DNA of 64,000 nt, from NCBI GenBank assembly GCA_030847615.1, contig JAUMIR010000014.1:9834501-9898500 (forward strand). Reading direction: 5' to 3'. The stretch is from Gambelia wislizenii. Its lineage: Eukaryota > Chordata > Lepidosauria > Squamata > Crotaphytidae. Made by a program: the position numbers and the translations under genes. The notes under the pieces are model-generated. The model made no database searches, was not told the origin of the DNA, and saw nothing but the letters and a program-made list of their open reading frames with translations. Below, piece after piece: positions 11,898-23,369 of this stretch. Within the stretch, counting starts at the first letter, position 1. The number at the start of each line of letters is the position of its first letter.

Positions 11898-12180
11898 TAC
11901 TACTATTAAACATTGGCAGCTAGAGACGCTTGCTCTGAGCTTAGGACTCAGTGGTCTTATCAAAAGTGGTCACTTTTTAGATGGTAAACTAACTTCAAAA
12001 TGTGAGCCAACCCCACTTAAGTTTGTTCAGTTAAACTTTGGATTCTGCCCCATAGCCCTTCCCTGGTAGCAATACGGGACTGGAAGGGATGGGGAGGATT
12101 TAAAAAAAAAACAACTGTTAGAATAGTTTCCCCTGTTCCACAGTCCTGAAGCAGACTCCTCCCTTAGCTCCTTTCTGAAG

Positions 12181-12255
12181 ACAGAAGTTACATTGGAATA
12201 GAATAGAATAGAATCTTTATTATGGTCATAGACCAGCACAGAAGTTACATTGGAA
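12181..12255 (-). mobile_element. 39-nt retroposon tail flanked by 18-bp duplications
   Basis: The 18-mer ACAGAAGTTACATTGGAA occurs exactly at 12181-12198 and again at 12238-12255. Between them are 39 bases that on the minus strand end in AATAAAGATTCTATTCTATT, a LINE-like 3' terminus with a poly-ATTCT tail. This looks like an extremely 5'-truncated retrotransposon insertion with a full target-site duplication. Confidence 0.75.
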
Positions 12256-13319
12256 GTTCACAAACGTGACATGCAGTTTGGCCTGAAGAGTGTAACTCAA
12301 AACACAGGACCTGCTTCCAGGTCTGGCTCACACTGTATTGCACAGTTACGCATTGGGCCCTTTAAAGCATTAAAAGTGATTGCCAGCATGCCAAAGTCCC
12401 ACAGCATCATAGTGGCTGCCAGTTGTTTTGTAAAGGACACCTTTAAACAAACAAACAAAAAAATCTTTTAAGCCTCCTTCGGTTTATAGGATGGACAACA
12501 GTTCCAGAAAGGACAGCCATAGGGGCTTAATGGGAATACTGTATCATTTTCCTGTCACGTACTCAAGGAAGAAACTAGAAGAAGTTCCTGTGAATGTTAG
12601 CAATATTTTGGGGAGGAAGGGGTGGCCAAGGGAGTCGGTAACAAACAGTCACTGTCATGGAATGGGGATGATAAATCTACTGCGGAAATTGTAGAGGCAG
12701 ATGTTTAATTAGTTGAAGTCAAGCTGGATAAATCAGAAGATGCCGATGCAGATCTGTTAGGGTTTCTGGGTTTTTAAAACTCATCTAGTTGTTGTTGTCT
12801 TTTTCCGAGTTTGTCTTGCTGTTGCCCTGCTAAACCCAACGGCTGCCTATTTTTCCTCTTTTCCTTTTTGCATCCCTTCACCTTTTCTATATACAGGAGA
12901 GCTGAATACAATTGCTCTTGTCATAATGGATTCCCCCGATGTGCGTTCATGAAGTTAGGACATGTAATGGATGTTTTCATATGGTAATGAAAAATAACGA
13001 AGCAGTGTACTTTATCTTCTGTATAGTTAACCTATTCTGTGCTCAATAGCACGTCTGGCAAACGGGAGCCCACAAAAGAGGAGAGATCCTTTGGAGCGGA
13101 GGAATGGGCTTCCCAGCAAGATTGCATTACAGGGGGGGCCAATCCTACTGGGTCTGGATTCCTGCCACTGAAGGAAGTGGACAGTCTAGAGCAAATCTGT
13201 GCAACTTATAGCACACCATGCTGATTGTAGCACAGCCGCTTCCTATGGTGGCCTGCCATGTGCTTGCTTTTCCATCTGATAGCCACAGGAGAACAATCAG
13301 CCACTCTATATATCCAGTG
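12256..13319 (+). other. Intron stretch, nothing recognised
   Basis: Ordinary AT-rich intron sequence. I see no repeat family or exon. Confidence 0.4.
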
Positions 13320-13547
13320 AGAGCCAGTAAAGTATAGTGGTTTGAGTGCTGGGTTAGGAGACCAGCGTTCAAATCTGTGTTCAGCCATGGAAATCCACTG
13401 GCTAACCTTGGGCAAGTCACGCTCCCTCAGCCTAAGGGGCAGGCAATGGCAAATCCCCTTTAAGAAATCTTGCCAAGAAAATCCTGTGATAGGCCTGCCT
13501 TAGGGGTATCAGAAGTCAGAAATGGCTTAAAGGCACCCAAACAACAA
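13320..13547 (+). mobile_element. tRNA-derived SINE with MIR/CORE-like body
   Basis: The head has Pol III box-like segments (TAGTGGTTTGAGTGCTGGGT and GTTCAAATC). It is followed by the MIR-like core CCTTGGGCAAGTCACGCTCC and the tail AATCTTGCCAAGAAAATCCT then CAGAAGTCAGAAATGGCTTA, ending in CAACAAC. It is full-length in layout and diverged in sequence. Confidence 0.85.
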
Positions 13548-13959
13548 CCTAAGTAGGCTGCCGTCTGCTTGGCATCTTTTGAATGTTGCAGGCCTGGAGC
13601 TTGGAAACTTTGCTTTGTTTAGACTTTAGTTCCCAGAATCTTTTGAAGCTCTTTCCCCACTGAAGTCTGGCTGTTGACCAAGCAGTGACCCAGGCTGGGC
13701 CTATGCTTGGAAGCATTAATGTCAAAACTGGGTCAGGGAGAGCCAGTGAGATGCTTGGACAAGTCATAGCTTCCTTAGACTCCGTGTACTCAGTCCAGAA
13801 AAGGCAGACATGCTGTTGGTCAGTAGGAAAGCTAATCCAGAGTTGGGATCACAGCCTGTTCTGTCCTGCACTATCTCCAAGAGATCAGGTTTGTAGCTTG
13901 GAAGTGCTCTTGGACCCAGGGCTGTTCCTGGAAGGCTAGGTGTCTGTTGTGGCCAAGAA

Positions 13960-14490
13960 TGCCTTTGCCCAGCTTTGCTCGGTGCACCAGCTGATTCCTT
14001 TCCTAGAGGGCACATCTGGTCATGGTGGTTCATGCCTTGTTCGTCTCCCAGTTAGACTACTGTTAACATCCTCTGCATGGGGCTGCCCTGGAAAAGTGTT
14101 TAGAAGACATACCGGGTGCAAAATGCAGTGGCCAGACTGTTATTAGATGTGCATTTTAGAGACTTCATAACACCAGGTTTGCTTCTGAGCCCAATTCAGG
14201 GTGGTGCTCTTGGCCTACAAAGTCCAAAATAGTTTGGAGTCAGGATGTCAAAAAGTCAACCTCTTCCAATATAAGCCTGCCCGAAATCTAAGATAATCAG
14301 TGGAGATCCTGTAACATGTCCCACCACCCTGTGGGTACACATGGCAGAGCTTTCTCTGTAGCTGCACCCCTGCCTGTGGAACTCCCTCCCAAGGGAGGTC
14401 AGGCTCACTCCATCCCTTCTGAGTTTCCAGCAGGCAGTGAAGACTGTGATGGGGAGAGTGGTAGCTGAGAGTAGGTGCCAGCCAAACAAA
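13960..14490 (+). mobile_element. L2 LINE fragment, RT C-terminal part
   Basis: In broken frames the segment gives LDYC followed by PCMGLP-like residues, NAVARLLLD, ITPG and LWNSLPREVR, which is the order of motifs at the C-terminus of L2-type reverse transcriptases. Several stops and frameshifts are present. A related 3' UTR at 15505-15645 may be the remainder of the same element, separated by about 1 kb of inserted DNA. Confidence 0.7.
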
Positions 14491-14724
14491 TGCTTCACCT
14501 ACTGTATGTAGTGTTTTCAAGTGCCTAATACAAGAGAAACCTTGCCCCCTTTACACACATGCATGTTGCCCACCCCTTTCTGTGACTCCTCAAATATTTG
14601 CCCCAGCACTGCCTGAGGTCCTTTTAAGGATAGATGCTGATGGATGGATTTAAGACCTTCTGCATTCCAAAGCTCTGCTGCTAAGCTGCTAACCTTCCCA
14701 CATAACCAGTGGGCCTCCCAGCAG

Positions 14725-14862
14725 GCTGGGTGAGGACAACTACTTATCCCACTTCTGACACCAAATGTGAGGACTCCTACATATCCCACCGCTATGGCAC
14801 CAAATGTGGGGACTGCCACTTGTCCCACTGCTGCCAAAACAGCTTTTGGGGACCTTCTAGAT
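14725..14862. repeat. Short tandem array, about 37-39-bp units
   Basis: Three successive units begin AGGACAACTACTTATCCCAC, AGGACTCCTACATATCCCAC and GGGACTGCCACTTGTCCCAC. The first two end in CACCAAATGTG; the third has diverged after CTGC. A fourth partial unit may follow at GGGGACCTTCTAGATGTCC. Confidence 0.6.
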
Positions 14863-15504
14863 GTCCTAGTGGTTTTCTGTGTGAGGCTCTTTCTTCCTAC
14901 AATCCCACAACTAGCTAGACACCACCACCGTTGAATCGCTGCTGCCACCGCAGACCCCATGGGTCTGAATTCAACCAATAGCGCTGTAGTAGCATTCCTG
15001 GAGGCATAGGTGTATAACACAAAAATAATTTATTAAACAGGAGTATGTCGTACAGTTAAAGATTACTTATTTAATGCATCTGAATCTTAATTGATTCTGC
15101 TAACTCTTCCCCTGGCTCCTCATAATACTAGCTGGACCTAACTAGCTGGCCTGAAACTAATTCCTAATTTTGAGAGATTCATATCTCCCCCTCTTTGACT
15201 CAATGACCCCCACCTAGCTTTCTTAACATCCCTTCAAACATTCAATCATCACTCCCTCCCAACATTCCATACTCTCACCCTCCCAAGAGATCCTTTCCTT
15301 CTAATAATATACATTGCATACATAAACATAATTTACCTTACCTTCTCTAATAAATGTAGCAATGTTTAAACAAAAGTTCATTGTATCACAGGCTGCATGC
15401 ACCAGAAAGCTGTGATGAGGAGCAGGGCCATTCCACCAGCCTTAATGAAGCTCTGCTTGCTCTTTTCCCCTCTTCCCTCCTCAGCCATTTTTTGTTCTTT
15501 TGTG
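14863..15504 (+). other. Unclassified insertion, possibly LTR-derived
   Basis: The stretch separates two parts of what may be one L2 copy. It contains TAATTTATTAAACAGGAG and is C/T-rich, like the minus-strand LTR at 51457-51884 in style, but I cannot align the two by eye or find ends. It may instead be plain intron sequence. Confidence 0.3.
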
Positions 15505-15645
15505 TCATGCCTTTTTAGATTCTAAGCCTGGAGGGAGAAACGGTCTCTTTTCTCCAACAGATTGTATATAAGCCACTGCAGCAGCCGTTTTGCTTATGGA
15601 TTGGGATAAAAAGTGAAATAAATAAATATAAGGGGCTACAACATG
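15505..15645 (+). mobile_element. L2 LINE 3' end
   Basis: TTTTAGATTCTAAGCCTGGA then AACGGTCTCTTTTCTC and ATTGTATATAAGCCACTGCA, ending in AAATAAATAAATATAA, is a typical L2-like 3' terminus. Confidence 0.65.
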
Positions 15646-15975
15646 AGAGAGGTATGCTGTCCTTTCCTCTTTAATTCCATGACTCTGGGTGACTTATCCC
15701 AAAGGCACACAAGAGTGGACTGGTTTCAGTCCCACCTGAAATGTGGACACTTTTAATGGTGATGTTTTGGCCCTTTCTCTTTGGGGATTAGTTGGTTTGT
15801 CCCAACTAGAGCAGCATATTCGCCAACATTTCACAGATGAAAACTGGGACACACGTAGCCAAGCAACATCAAAATGTGGTCAAGTTGGCAAAGGTTATTA
15901 ATGAGGAAGAAAATACAAGCTAGGAGAGGCTGCAGCAGTTTGTTTTTACCCGAGCCTACTGGGAGGGCAAGATTC

Positions 15976-16031
15976 TCATAGAATCATAGAATTGGAAGAG
16001 ACCATAAGGGCCATCCAGTCCAACCCCCTTC
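15976..16031 (-). mobile_element. CR1 LINE 3' end, about 56 bases
   Basis: CATAGAATCATAGAATTGGA through CCATCCAGTCCAACCCCC is the reverse complement of the CR1 terminus; nothing further upstream of the element is retained. Confidence 0.85.
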
Positions 16032-18204
16032 CTCTCCTCTCCCTCCTGCTGAGTTCACTGAATGCAAACCACTTTTGCACTTTGAATTCAGTTTGCAGCA
16101 AGCTGAATACGAAGAGGGGGGTGGAAGGAGGAGAGAGAAACAGGGACATTTTAAAAGCAGCTGGAAAAGTGGAGTGCCAGAGGATTAATCGGGACTGTAG
16201 ACCCATTCAATCAATTGTTGAATAGTGGTTCAACACATAGATAAATCTAATGGATTCAGTGGGTCTGCTTTAGTCAGGGCCCAAAGAGGATGTAGGCCTG
16301 CTTAACCTTGCCAGCCCTTCAGGGCTAGAGACTAATAATGTTCCTCAGTCAGTTGTTTGAGTGCAGGAAGTAATGTGGGGGAGGGCGGGAAGCAGAGGTG
16401 GATGTCCGTGGCATGCACACCTTTTAAGATCTGACATTGTAGAAAGGGCATTCAATTTAACTAAAAGAGGTGGCTGCTGTTCCAAGATGAAATGGAACAT
16501 TCCCTCCCATAAAAATACCAGGCTGGCTGTGGAGGCGAGGCCTGTAGAGAACTTCCAGCTTTCCATTAAACAAATAAAACCTAATCAATCTTTTTTAAAG
16601 GTTTGGACCAAATCCTGTGCTTGTAAACCCCCCTCCTCCGCCCCATTGTACTTACTCCTAAGAATATCCGACAGAGCAACTTGCATTGCACCCCACTGGG
16701 AACATGTGGGCCAGTTATAATTTTCCCTGCTTTAAGACTCCATGTTGGTCCTTAGGTTGTCCTGTTTCTTCAGAAAAATAGGGGACCACTGTCCTCCATG
16801 ATGCTAAATATTTTTTTCTGAGATCTAGACATACGTTTTCTGCAGATCTATATTGATTCATTGTTTCTCTCCTGTATTTATTTTCCCTTTGGATCCTGTT
16901 TGGCACAGTCAAGAAAAGGTGTATTTAAAAAACAGCCAGAACTTGGGAACGTTACAACTTTCTGGACGAGAACTCCCAGAATCCCCAGCCAACATATCCA
17001 GCAGCCGTGCTGGTTGAGGGATTCTGGATTTTGTAGTGCAGAGAAGGAACTTTTCTGAGCCCTGGACTAAACTAAGACTAGAACTCCATGGGTCGGGAGT
17101 AGAAGCTGGCTGATTGTGAGCAAAACCTAGAAGAATTGGTAGAGTAATATTATTTCATGCCACATGACTGGTTACTACTTATACTTTAGTGCATTGCTGT
17201 TAGCCTGAGGATGAGCAGATCTGGAGTTAGGGTCATTTTTCCAGATCTCGAGGCCTGGACCCTCTTCTCTGGTCCTTAGAGCAAAGGGGAGAAATATTAG
17301 GCAAGAGTATTATTCCCTTGAAAACTCTCTCACACACATAGGGGTCACCTAAACAGTCAAAATAATCCTAATGGAATTCACTGGGAATACAATAAGTCTT
17401 AATGGGAACCCCCACCAATGTACCGTATTTGAAAGGGTGGGCAGCAAAAAACTCCATAAACTACGCTGGGAAAGCCTTCACAGCTTTTCCCAGAGTTTTT
17501 AAAAAACTCCGTGGGGAATGTGCATTCCTGCTCATTGGGACAAGCAATTCAGTTTGAATCACTTTCCCATAAGAGAGGAAGCACAAGCTGATTGGACGAG
17601 CGGGGGGGGGGGGGCGCTTGCCCTGTTAGCAAGCACCCACTGCCACCATATTGAATTTTCACCTTAGCAATCACTTGCTAAGACGATAAAATGGGGATTT
17701 GTATTATCTTTTTCTCTCTCTTTTTTGTAAACATGAAATATCACTTGTGTGCACCATGGAAATAGATTTTAAAAAAATAAAACTCAACAGCAGCAGATTT
17801 TAAAATACGAGTAATTCACTCACAGCTGCCATCTTGGCTAGAGGGCATGCAAAGTTTATGGGGGCTGCTGCGACTTGCTATTACTGCGGAGCAATCTGTT
17901 TTTTTCAGACTTGTATAGATGAGACCATACACACACTCACACAGACATCGTGCATGTTCTGGGTCCCACACTGCTGCAACGTGCTTTGGAGCACCCACTG
18001 TAGACTGTTCCCTGCTCAAAACAGAGTTTGGAAAAATTTCCTTGGATGCACAACTCACTAAAAGCAGTGCTTGCAATGGTATTCAAAACAGAGCTGGGGA
18101 GAGTGTGCCTCCCACCCGTTCGATGCAGAGCTTGGAGGAGTTAATTTTCAACAGAAATATTGTCTCTTTTGTTAGACTTCATGTTTAGTATTTGAAAGAC
18201 AGGC
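16032..18204 (+). other. Intron stretch with G12 tract and palindromic fragment
   Basis: This holds a G homopolymer at about 17602-17613 and a hAT-like palindromic fragment at 16955-17055 (GAACTCCCAGAATCCCCAGC against GGGATTCTGGATTTTGTAGT). Otherwise I see nothing recognisable. Confidence 0.5.
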
Positions 18205-18495
18205 TCAGAGCACCAGCATCCTCAAATGGAGACTAGGACATGGAGCAGTGGGTTAAAACTACAGGAAAAGAGATTCCACCTAATCATTAGAAAGAACTTC
18301 TTGACAGTAAGAGCTGTTCAGAAGTGGAATACACTGTCTCATAGTGTGGTGGAGTCTCCTTCTTTGGAGGCTTTTAAGCAGAGGCTGGATGGCCATCTGT
18401 CGGGAATAATTTGATTGTGTATTCCTGCGTGGCAGGGGTTGGACTGAATGGCCCTTGAGGTCTCTTCCAACTCTATGATTCCATGATTCTATGAA
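18205..18495 (+). mobile_element. CR1 LINE 3' end
   Basis: It includes AAAAGAGATTCCACCTAATC, TGGAGTCTCCTTCTTTGGAG and CTTCCAACTCTATGATTCC, with an ORF remnant reading RFHLIIRKNFLTVRAVQKWN then ESPSLEAFKQRLDGHLSG. That is the CR1 C-terminal consensus. Confidence 0.92.
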
Positions 18496-18549
18496 ATGTG
18501 ACCCCTAAAATCTCAGGTCCTAAAATGCTCCTGAGCTGGCCTAATCCTT

Positions 18550-18712
18550 GCTGTTGTTCTTTGGTGACTTTTAGTTGTTTCCAACTTATGGTGACCCTAA
18601 GATGAACCTATCACAGGGTCTTCTCTGCATGATTTGTTCAGAGGGAGTTTGCCATAGCCTTCCTCTGAGACTGAGAGTGTGACTTGCACCCAGTGGGTGT
18701 CCATGGCTAATA
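18550..18712 (-). mobile_element. tRNA-derived SINE (body)
   Basis: TTGTTTCCAACTTATGGTGA, GATTTGTTCAGAGGGAGTTT and TTCCTCTGAGACTGAGAGTG form the minus-strand 3' half of the SINE described at 13320. The tRNA-like head is mostly lost. Confidence 0.8.
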
Positions 18713-18719
18713 TTTAGGT

Positions 18720-18890
18720 GGAATCTCTTGTTTTATAATTTCAACCCATTGATTTGAGTTCAAGTCTCTGGAGCAGCAGAAAACAAGCTTGCTCCATCTT
18801 CTACATGACATCCCTTCAGATATTTCAAGATATCAAGAGGTCACCTCTCAGCCTTCTTTTCTCCATATGAAATGTTTCAGTTGTGCTACC
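18720..18890 (-). mobile_element. CR1 LINE internal fragment
   Basis: CAAGTCTCTGGAGCAGCAGA, ACAAGCTTGCTCCATCTTC and CATCCCTTCAGATATTTCA match the minus-strand CR1 C-terminal coding region. Both ends are missing. Confidence 0.8.
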
Positions 18891-19429
18891 TGGATGAAAA
18901 CCAAAATCCTCCTCAAAATGATCATGCTTACCCACCATTACTGGACAGCTGTATTCAGCTGGAAGACACCTCCTCCCCCCCACAAGCAGAAATCAAACTC
19001 AGTCCTTTTAAGACCAAAACTTTCCTCATCTTCTGTTGTTATAAACACTCTCCTAGCCAACATTTCATAGACATGACCCATATGTTTCATAGGTTAAGGC
19101 ACAAGATTGCATTCAGTGGGAGCGGGGTGCAGTTTGGAGGAGAGCTTCATACGTGCAATAGAAATGGAAGCAGCTGGTTTGAAATGACACATCAGTCTTC
19201 CCCCCACCCCTGGCAGTTGTCAGGAATGCCTTTGTATATTCTGAAAATGTATCAAAAGGACTTTATCCCCATGGGAGGTGCCTGCTCTCCCAGGGAGTGA
19301 TTGATGTTGTATGTGGGGGAGGTGATGATGGCTTGGTGGCTTGATTGATCCATGAATGACGCCATGTTATTGGATCTCCCTCTTTTTCTCTGGTGACCTG
19401 CCTAGTATAGCCCACAGGCTAGACCTGCC

Positions 19430-19559
19430 CAGTGGTTCTCAACCTTTTATTCTCCCAAGTGTTTCAATTCATAGAAGCTCCAAGCACCATGATCAATGGT
19501 AAGGGATGCTTGGAACTGAAGTCCAAAACATCTGGAGGGGCAAGGGTTGAGAACCACTG
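19430..19559. mobile_element. hAT-like palindromic MITE, 130 bp
   Basis: The termini CAGTGGTTCTCAACCTTTT and AGGGTTGAGAACCACTG are nearly perfect inverted repeats of the hAT-Charlie type. The two halves fold on each other. A convincing 8-bp duplication is not seen (about 4 of 8 flanking bases match), so the flanks have probably decayed. Confidence 0.8.
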
Positions 19560-19642
19560 GTCAAGCTTTTGGCCACATAATTACCTCCAGATAAGTTGAG
19601 CTATAGCTGTACCCCCACCCTGCTATGCCTCTACTGCCTTAT

Positions 19643-19846
19643 ACCATCCTTTCTCAACCTTTTTACCCTGGTGGAACCCTTGGAACAATTTTCAGGTCTC
19701 AGGGAATGCCTGCCTAAAAATTATTATATCTACATCTAAAAAAAAAAAGTTTATTTCTTTCAGTCTCAATATCTCACAGAACTCCTAGTAACCTCTTATG
19801 GAACCCTAGGGTTCCAGGGAATCCTGTTTGAGAAACCCTGGTCTAA
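19643..19846. mobile_element. hAT-like MITE, second family
   Basis: The left end CTTTCTCAACCTTTTTACCC and GGTGGAACCCTTGG pair with the right end CCAGGGAATCCTGTTTGAGA and AACCCTGG. Related minus-strand pieces lie at 40140-40215 and 52910-52970. Confidence 0.65.
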
Positions 19847-19867
19847 ATACATGAGTCCCCTGTAACT

Positions 19868-20010
19868 ATGATCCCTAAGAGCCAGTGACAAGAACTTTTC
19901 TACCTGCAGGAATCCCTTATCCCTTTTTAAAGCTGCCTGTCAGTTGCCATCAGCCCACCCCTTCATTGCAGTGAGTTCCACAAATCAATTCACACAGCAT
20001 AAAGAAGTAG
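19868..20010 (-). mobile_element. L3/CR1-like LINE fragment
   Basis: TTGCAGTGAGTTCCACAAAT then CACACAGCATAAAGAAGTAG is the minus-strand form of the conserved L3/CR1 segment also seen at about 7090-7140. Confidence 0.55.
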
Positions 20011-20039
20011 TTTACTAAGAGCCAGAATGGGTATTTCAG

Positions 20040-20575
20040 AAAAACAAAAGTCATGCCAGGCTAATCTCTTGCTTTGAGTTATAGGCCTGGTAGATCAGGG
20101 GAATGCTATGATGGTAGTATATCTTGACTTTTATAAGGCTTTTAACAAGGTTCACCCATGATATTCCTATACTCAGGCTGTTAAAACATGAGCTGGATAA
20201 ATGCTGCTCAAAGTGGTGGTCCATGCACCAGTGCCAGTCCATATGCCATCAGCTGCCAGTCCCTGACGAGTTTCCTAGAAAGAATGAAACCCTGGTAGTC
20301 ATTGGGCACAAAAATGGCATTGGTTACTAATCCCTTGGCGGGGGTGGAGGGGAATTGCCAGTCCTCCACTGTTCTTTTCTGGGTCCTATGTTGTTCAGTA
20401 TTTTTACAAATGACTTGGATGAAGAAATAAAGGGCATCCTCATCAAATTTGCAGATGACCCCAAACTGGGAAAGGTAGTTAAAACCTCAGAAGACAGAAC
20501 AGGATTGAAGATTATAAAGACAGATTTGCAAACCAGACCAAAACTAACAAACTGAATTCCAACAAAAGTAGATAG
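20040..20575 (+). mobile_element. CR1 LINE internal RT fragment (FADD box)
   Basis: One frame reads VVYLDFYKAFNKVH, the reverse-transcriptase motif A region of CR1. Downstream, FLGPMLFSIFTNDLDEE and KFADDPKLGKVVK are the LGP-LF-I-NDLD and FADD catalytic motifs. The frames are broken between them and the DNA ends without a 3' UTR. This is a pseudogenic, internally preserved CR1 segment, unlike the other 3'-end copies in the window. Confidence 0.88.
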
Positions 20576-20949
20576 TATAAGGATGTCAGCTGGCTAGGTC
20601 TGAAAGAACTGTTTCTCACAGATTTAGCCCTCCCAACTAGTAGGAAAATCTAAGTAGCCTACTGTAGTTGCCAATAGGTTCATTAGAAATGATTATAGAA
20701 AACATGGCTTTCTAAGTAATGTTGTATTCCAACTCCCCACACAGCCAGTGGTCAGAGCTAATGGTCCTTGGATGATGGGAGTTCAAGTCCGACAGCATCT
20801 GGAGGACTACAGATTTCACAGCAAGGTGGTGGGAGGGGAGGGCCTATGAAGAAGAAGCCTACCGAACCATTCCTCAAACCCGGAGCCATCCTTACCATGT
20901 GTCCCCCTTCACACAGACACAAATGCCATCCCTGCTATGAAGGGAGTTA

Positions 20950-21185
20950 CAGTTGTCCCTCCATATCCGTGGACTTGGTATCCACAGATTTAAGTATTCA
21001 CGGCTTGAAAATATTCTTAAAAAAATAATAATCCAAAAAGCAAACCTTGATTTTGGATCTTATATAAGGAGCACCATTTTGCTATGCCATTGCATATAAT
21101 GGGACTTGAGTATTCACGGATTTTAGTATCCACAGTGGGGGCGGTGTCCTGGAACCAACCCCCAGTGAATATGAAGGGACAACTG
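20950..21185 (-). mobile_element. Tigger-like MITE
   Basis: CAGTTGTCCCTCCATATCCG at the left and AAGGGACAACTG at the right, with TA on both sides (20948-20949 and 21186-21187). Interior order is inverted relative to the 11683 copy. Confidence 0.85.
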
Positions 21186-22439
21186 TACTAAGAAAACCCA
21201 ATGGAGTTAAAGGTTCTCCATTCTATGCAATGTATTCCAGGCAGCAAAAGATTTTCAGGCCGTCCTTCCTCCTGAACATACGCACGTTTCCCCAGTGAAT
21301 ATTTATTGTGTTGATTTTGCAAGTGTTTTGTTTGCACTCTTCAGTGCAAACGTGTTTTTGAAATCTTGATGTGTTTAAATCCTTGGGGTGGGCACCTTTT
21401 CCCCCCCACTTACCCCTCCAAGGCAGCCTTCTTGTTTTAAAAATAAATTGAGCCTGTAAACAAGGAAGGAAGTTTGCAATTCTCCTGATGGCCGTGCTGG
21501 GCTTGTGGCGAGTGGCATTAGCTGGCTTGATTCTCTTGTAAAGGGGGGTATTGAGGTTGGGGGTGCGGAGTAGAGGAAGAACCTTCTTATTTATTTTAAG
21601 GTGTATTTTGACTAAATTCTTTAATTTCGCCAGCTGTCAAGGTGGTGTTAAGTAAAATGGGTTTGAACCGCTGTAGTTTTTGTGTCCCGGACTAGATGTC
21701 AAGGCCCTTTTGCCATCACTGGAAATTCTGTCAGTCTGGATTTACTATCGGTTTCCCACAGCTGAATTCTTAAGCAGTGTGATTTAACACCTTGGCTCTC
21801 CGTCAACTGGTTCTGGCATTTATTTGAATGCATTACGCCACTGGTTTCCATAAACTCTTCCCCCCCCCCTTTTTTTTCTCTGTCTCTCTATCCCTGCCTT
21901 TTTTTTCTTTTTTTTTACAATTGTTTCAAATAAATTACTGTTTAGTTCCACGGAAACCATCTGTATTTCTGCAGAGAGCAAGGGATAAACTGTACGTAAA
22001 ATCTGGTAATGTCACCGTCGCACGGTTCAAGGAGGGGGAAAAACACAGATTGGATGGTACAAACACCCATGGCAGGAAAAAGACCTCTCTGTGCTTTTAA
22101 AAAAAACACCATTCAGACATCTTTACATAGCATTGCAACTGCTGGATTTGCACGCACAAATGATAGATTTGAAATAATGAAGCCTGCAATGTTTGGTTTA
22201 TCTATTTATTTACCATTTTAATAAGCCCATGAATGAAGCCCTCTGGCCATTTTACAAGATGTATAAATCAATAAAACCCAAAATAACTTGGAAATAGATT
22301 TAAAATGATATCAGTACAATCGGCATGAAACATACAGCATATAATCAATAGATGAAAAAGTTATACATTCTGTTTTTTGGTTACATTTGTATCCTACTTT
22401 GATACACTGAACAAAAGGAGGGTACCTGACCGCTAATGC
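21186..22439 (+). other. Intron stretch, nothing recognised
   Basis: A non-repetitive region with C and T homopolymers near 21861-21917. No exon, RNA gene or repeat family could be supported. The low density of mobile elements makes it a candidate for constrained intronic sequence. Confidence 0.35.
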
Positions 22440-22466
22440 ACCTCAAGAAGGAGAAACTCAAAACTA

Positions 22467-23154
22467 CCGTATATTCCGGCGTATAAGACGACTGGGCGCA
22501 TAAGACGACCCCCCCAATTTTTAAGTTAAAATATAGAGTTTGCCCCCCCCCAGCCAGCCAGCCAGCCAGCCAGCCAGCTGGCTGGAAAGCCTGTTCCCCA
22601 CCAGCCAGCCAGCTCAGTGGCTGTAGATGATGGAATAGTCTGTGAAATTAAAGGACTAAGAACAGCTAAAAAAGCATGGGATACTTTGAAAAATCTCTGT
22701 GGTGTTCAATCTTTGGAAAGTAAGGTTGCATTAATACTATAAGTTGGTTAATATGAAGCTATCAAATCCCAAATTTTTGAATGAGCACATTAATGAATGA
22801 GCACATTAATGGTTTTAGAGCCACATTGGCAGACAAGAGAATTTCACCATAGACAAAACTTGATGCAAAATGAGAAGTTGAATCCAGAAATTCTAATTTT
22901 AGGCTAACTTGTCCTGAAAAGAAACATCATTTTGACTCTCCTGAGCTAAATAGAGGGCCATTTAACTCTTCAAATGCAAAGCAGTCATTCTCACAGCAGG
23001 AGGAAGGATCTGCTGGGAAAACTGCCCAGGCCATTTTACACTTCAATCATTCTCACAGCAGGGGAAAAGGTCTATTGGGGGTATAAGACCACCCCCCCAC
23101 TTTTGAGGAGATTTTCAAGTGTTAAAAAGTAGTCTTGTATGCAGAAATATACGG
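22467..23154. mobile_element. 688-bp TA-flanked element, CCGTATATT ends
   Basis: The left end reads CCGTATATTCCGGCGTATAA, the right end GCAGAAATATACGG. TA is present at 22465-22466 and 23155-23156. The subterminal GTATAAGACGAC motif recurs near the right end as GTATAAGACCACC. A (CAGC)n-type run lies at about 22550-22577. Because the same target exists unoccupied in the opposite arm of the foldback (CTAGATG), the insertion and TA duplication can be read directly. No transposase is recognised. Confidence 0.8.
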
Positions 23155-23369
23155 TAGATGTATGTTGTAAATCAGATGCTATGTTCAATGAACATTTTTT
23201 TTATTATTACATGTCAAACAAATACATAATCATGATGTAGAAAAAAGTCTTATGACTGCTCAATGAAAAGTCCAAGGTGCCAGATGAAGTAATATAATAA
23301 TCCAAGATAATCCAAATATGATCATCCTTTTCTTGTTCTCCCGATGTAAATACAGAGTAGATTAAATCC

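Noticed and set aside
14517..15020. A 167-codon minus-strand frame
   Set aside because: It spans the short tandem array and unclassified insertion; no family is recognised.
22550..22612. A CRISPR-like array of CAGC repeats
   Set aside because: It is a simple tetranucleotide run inside a DNA transposon in a vertebrate genome.
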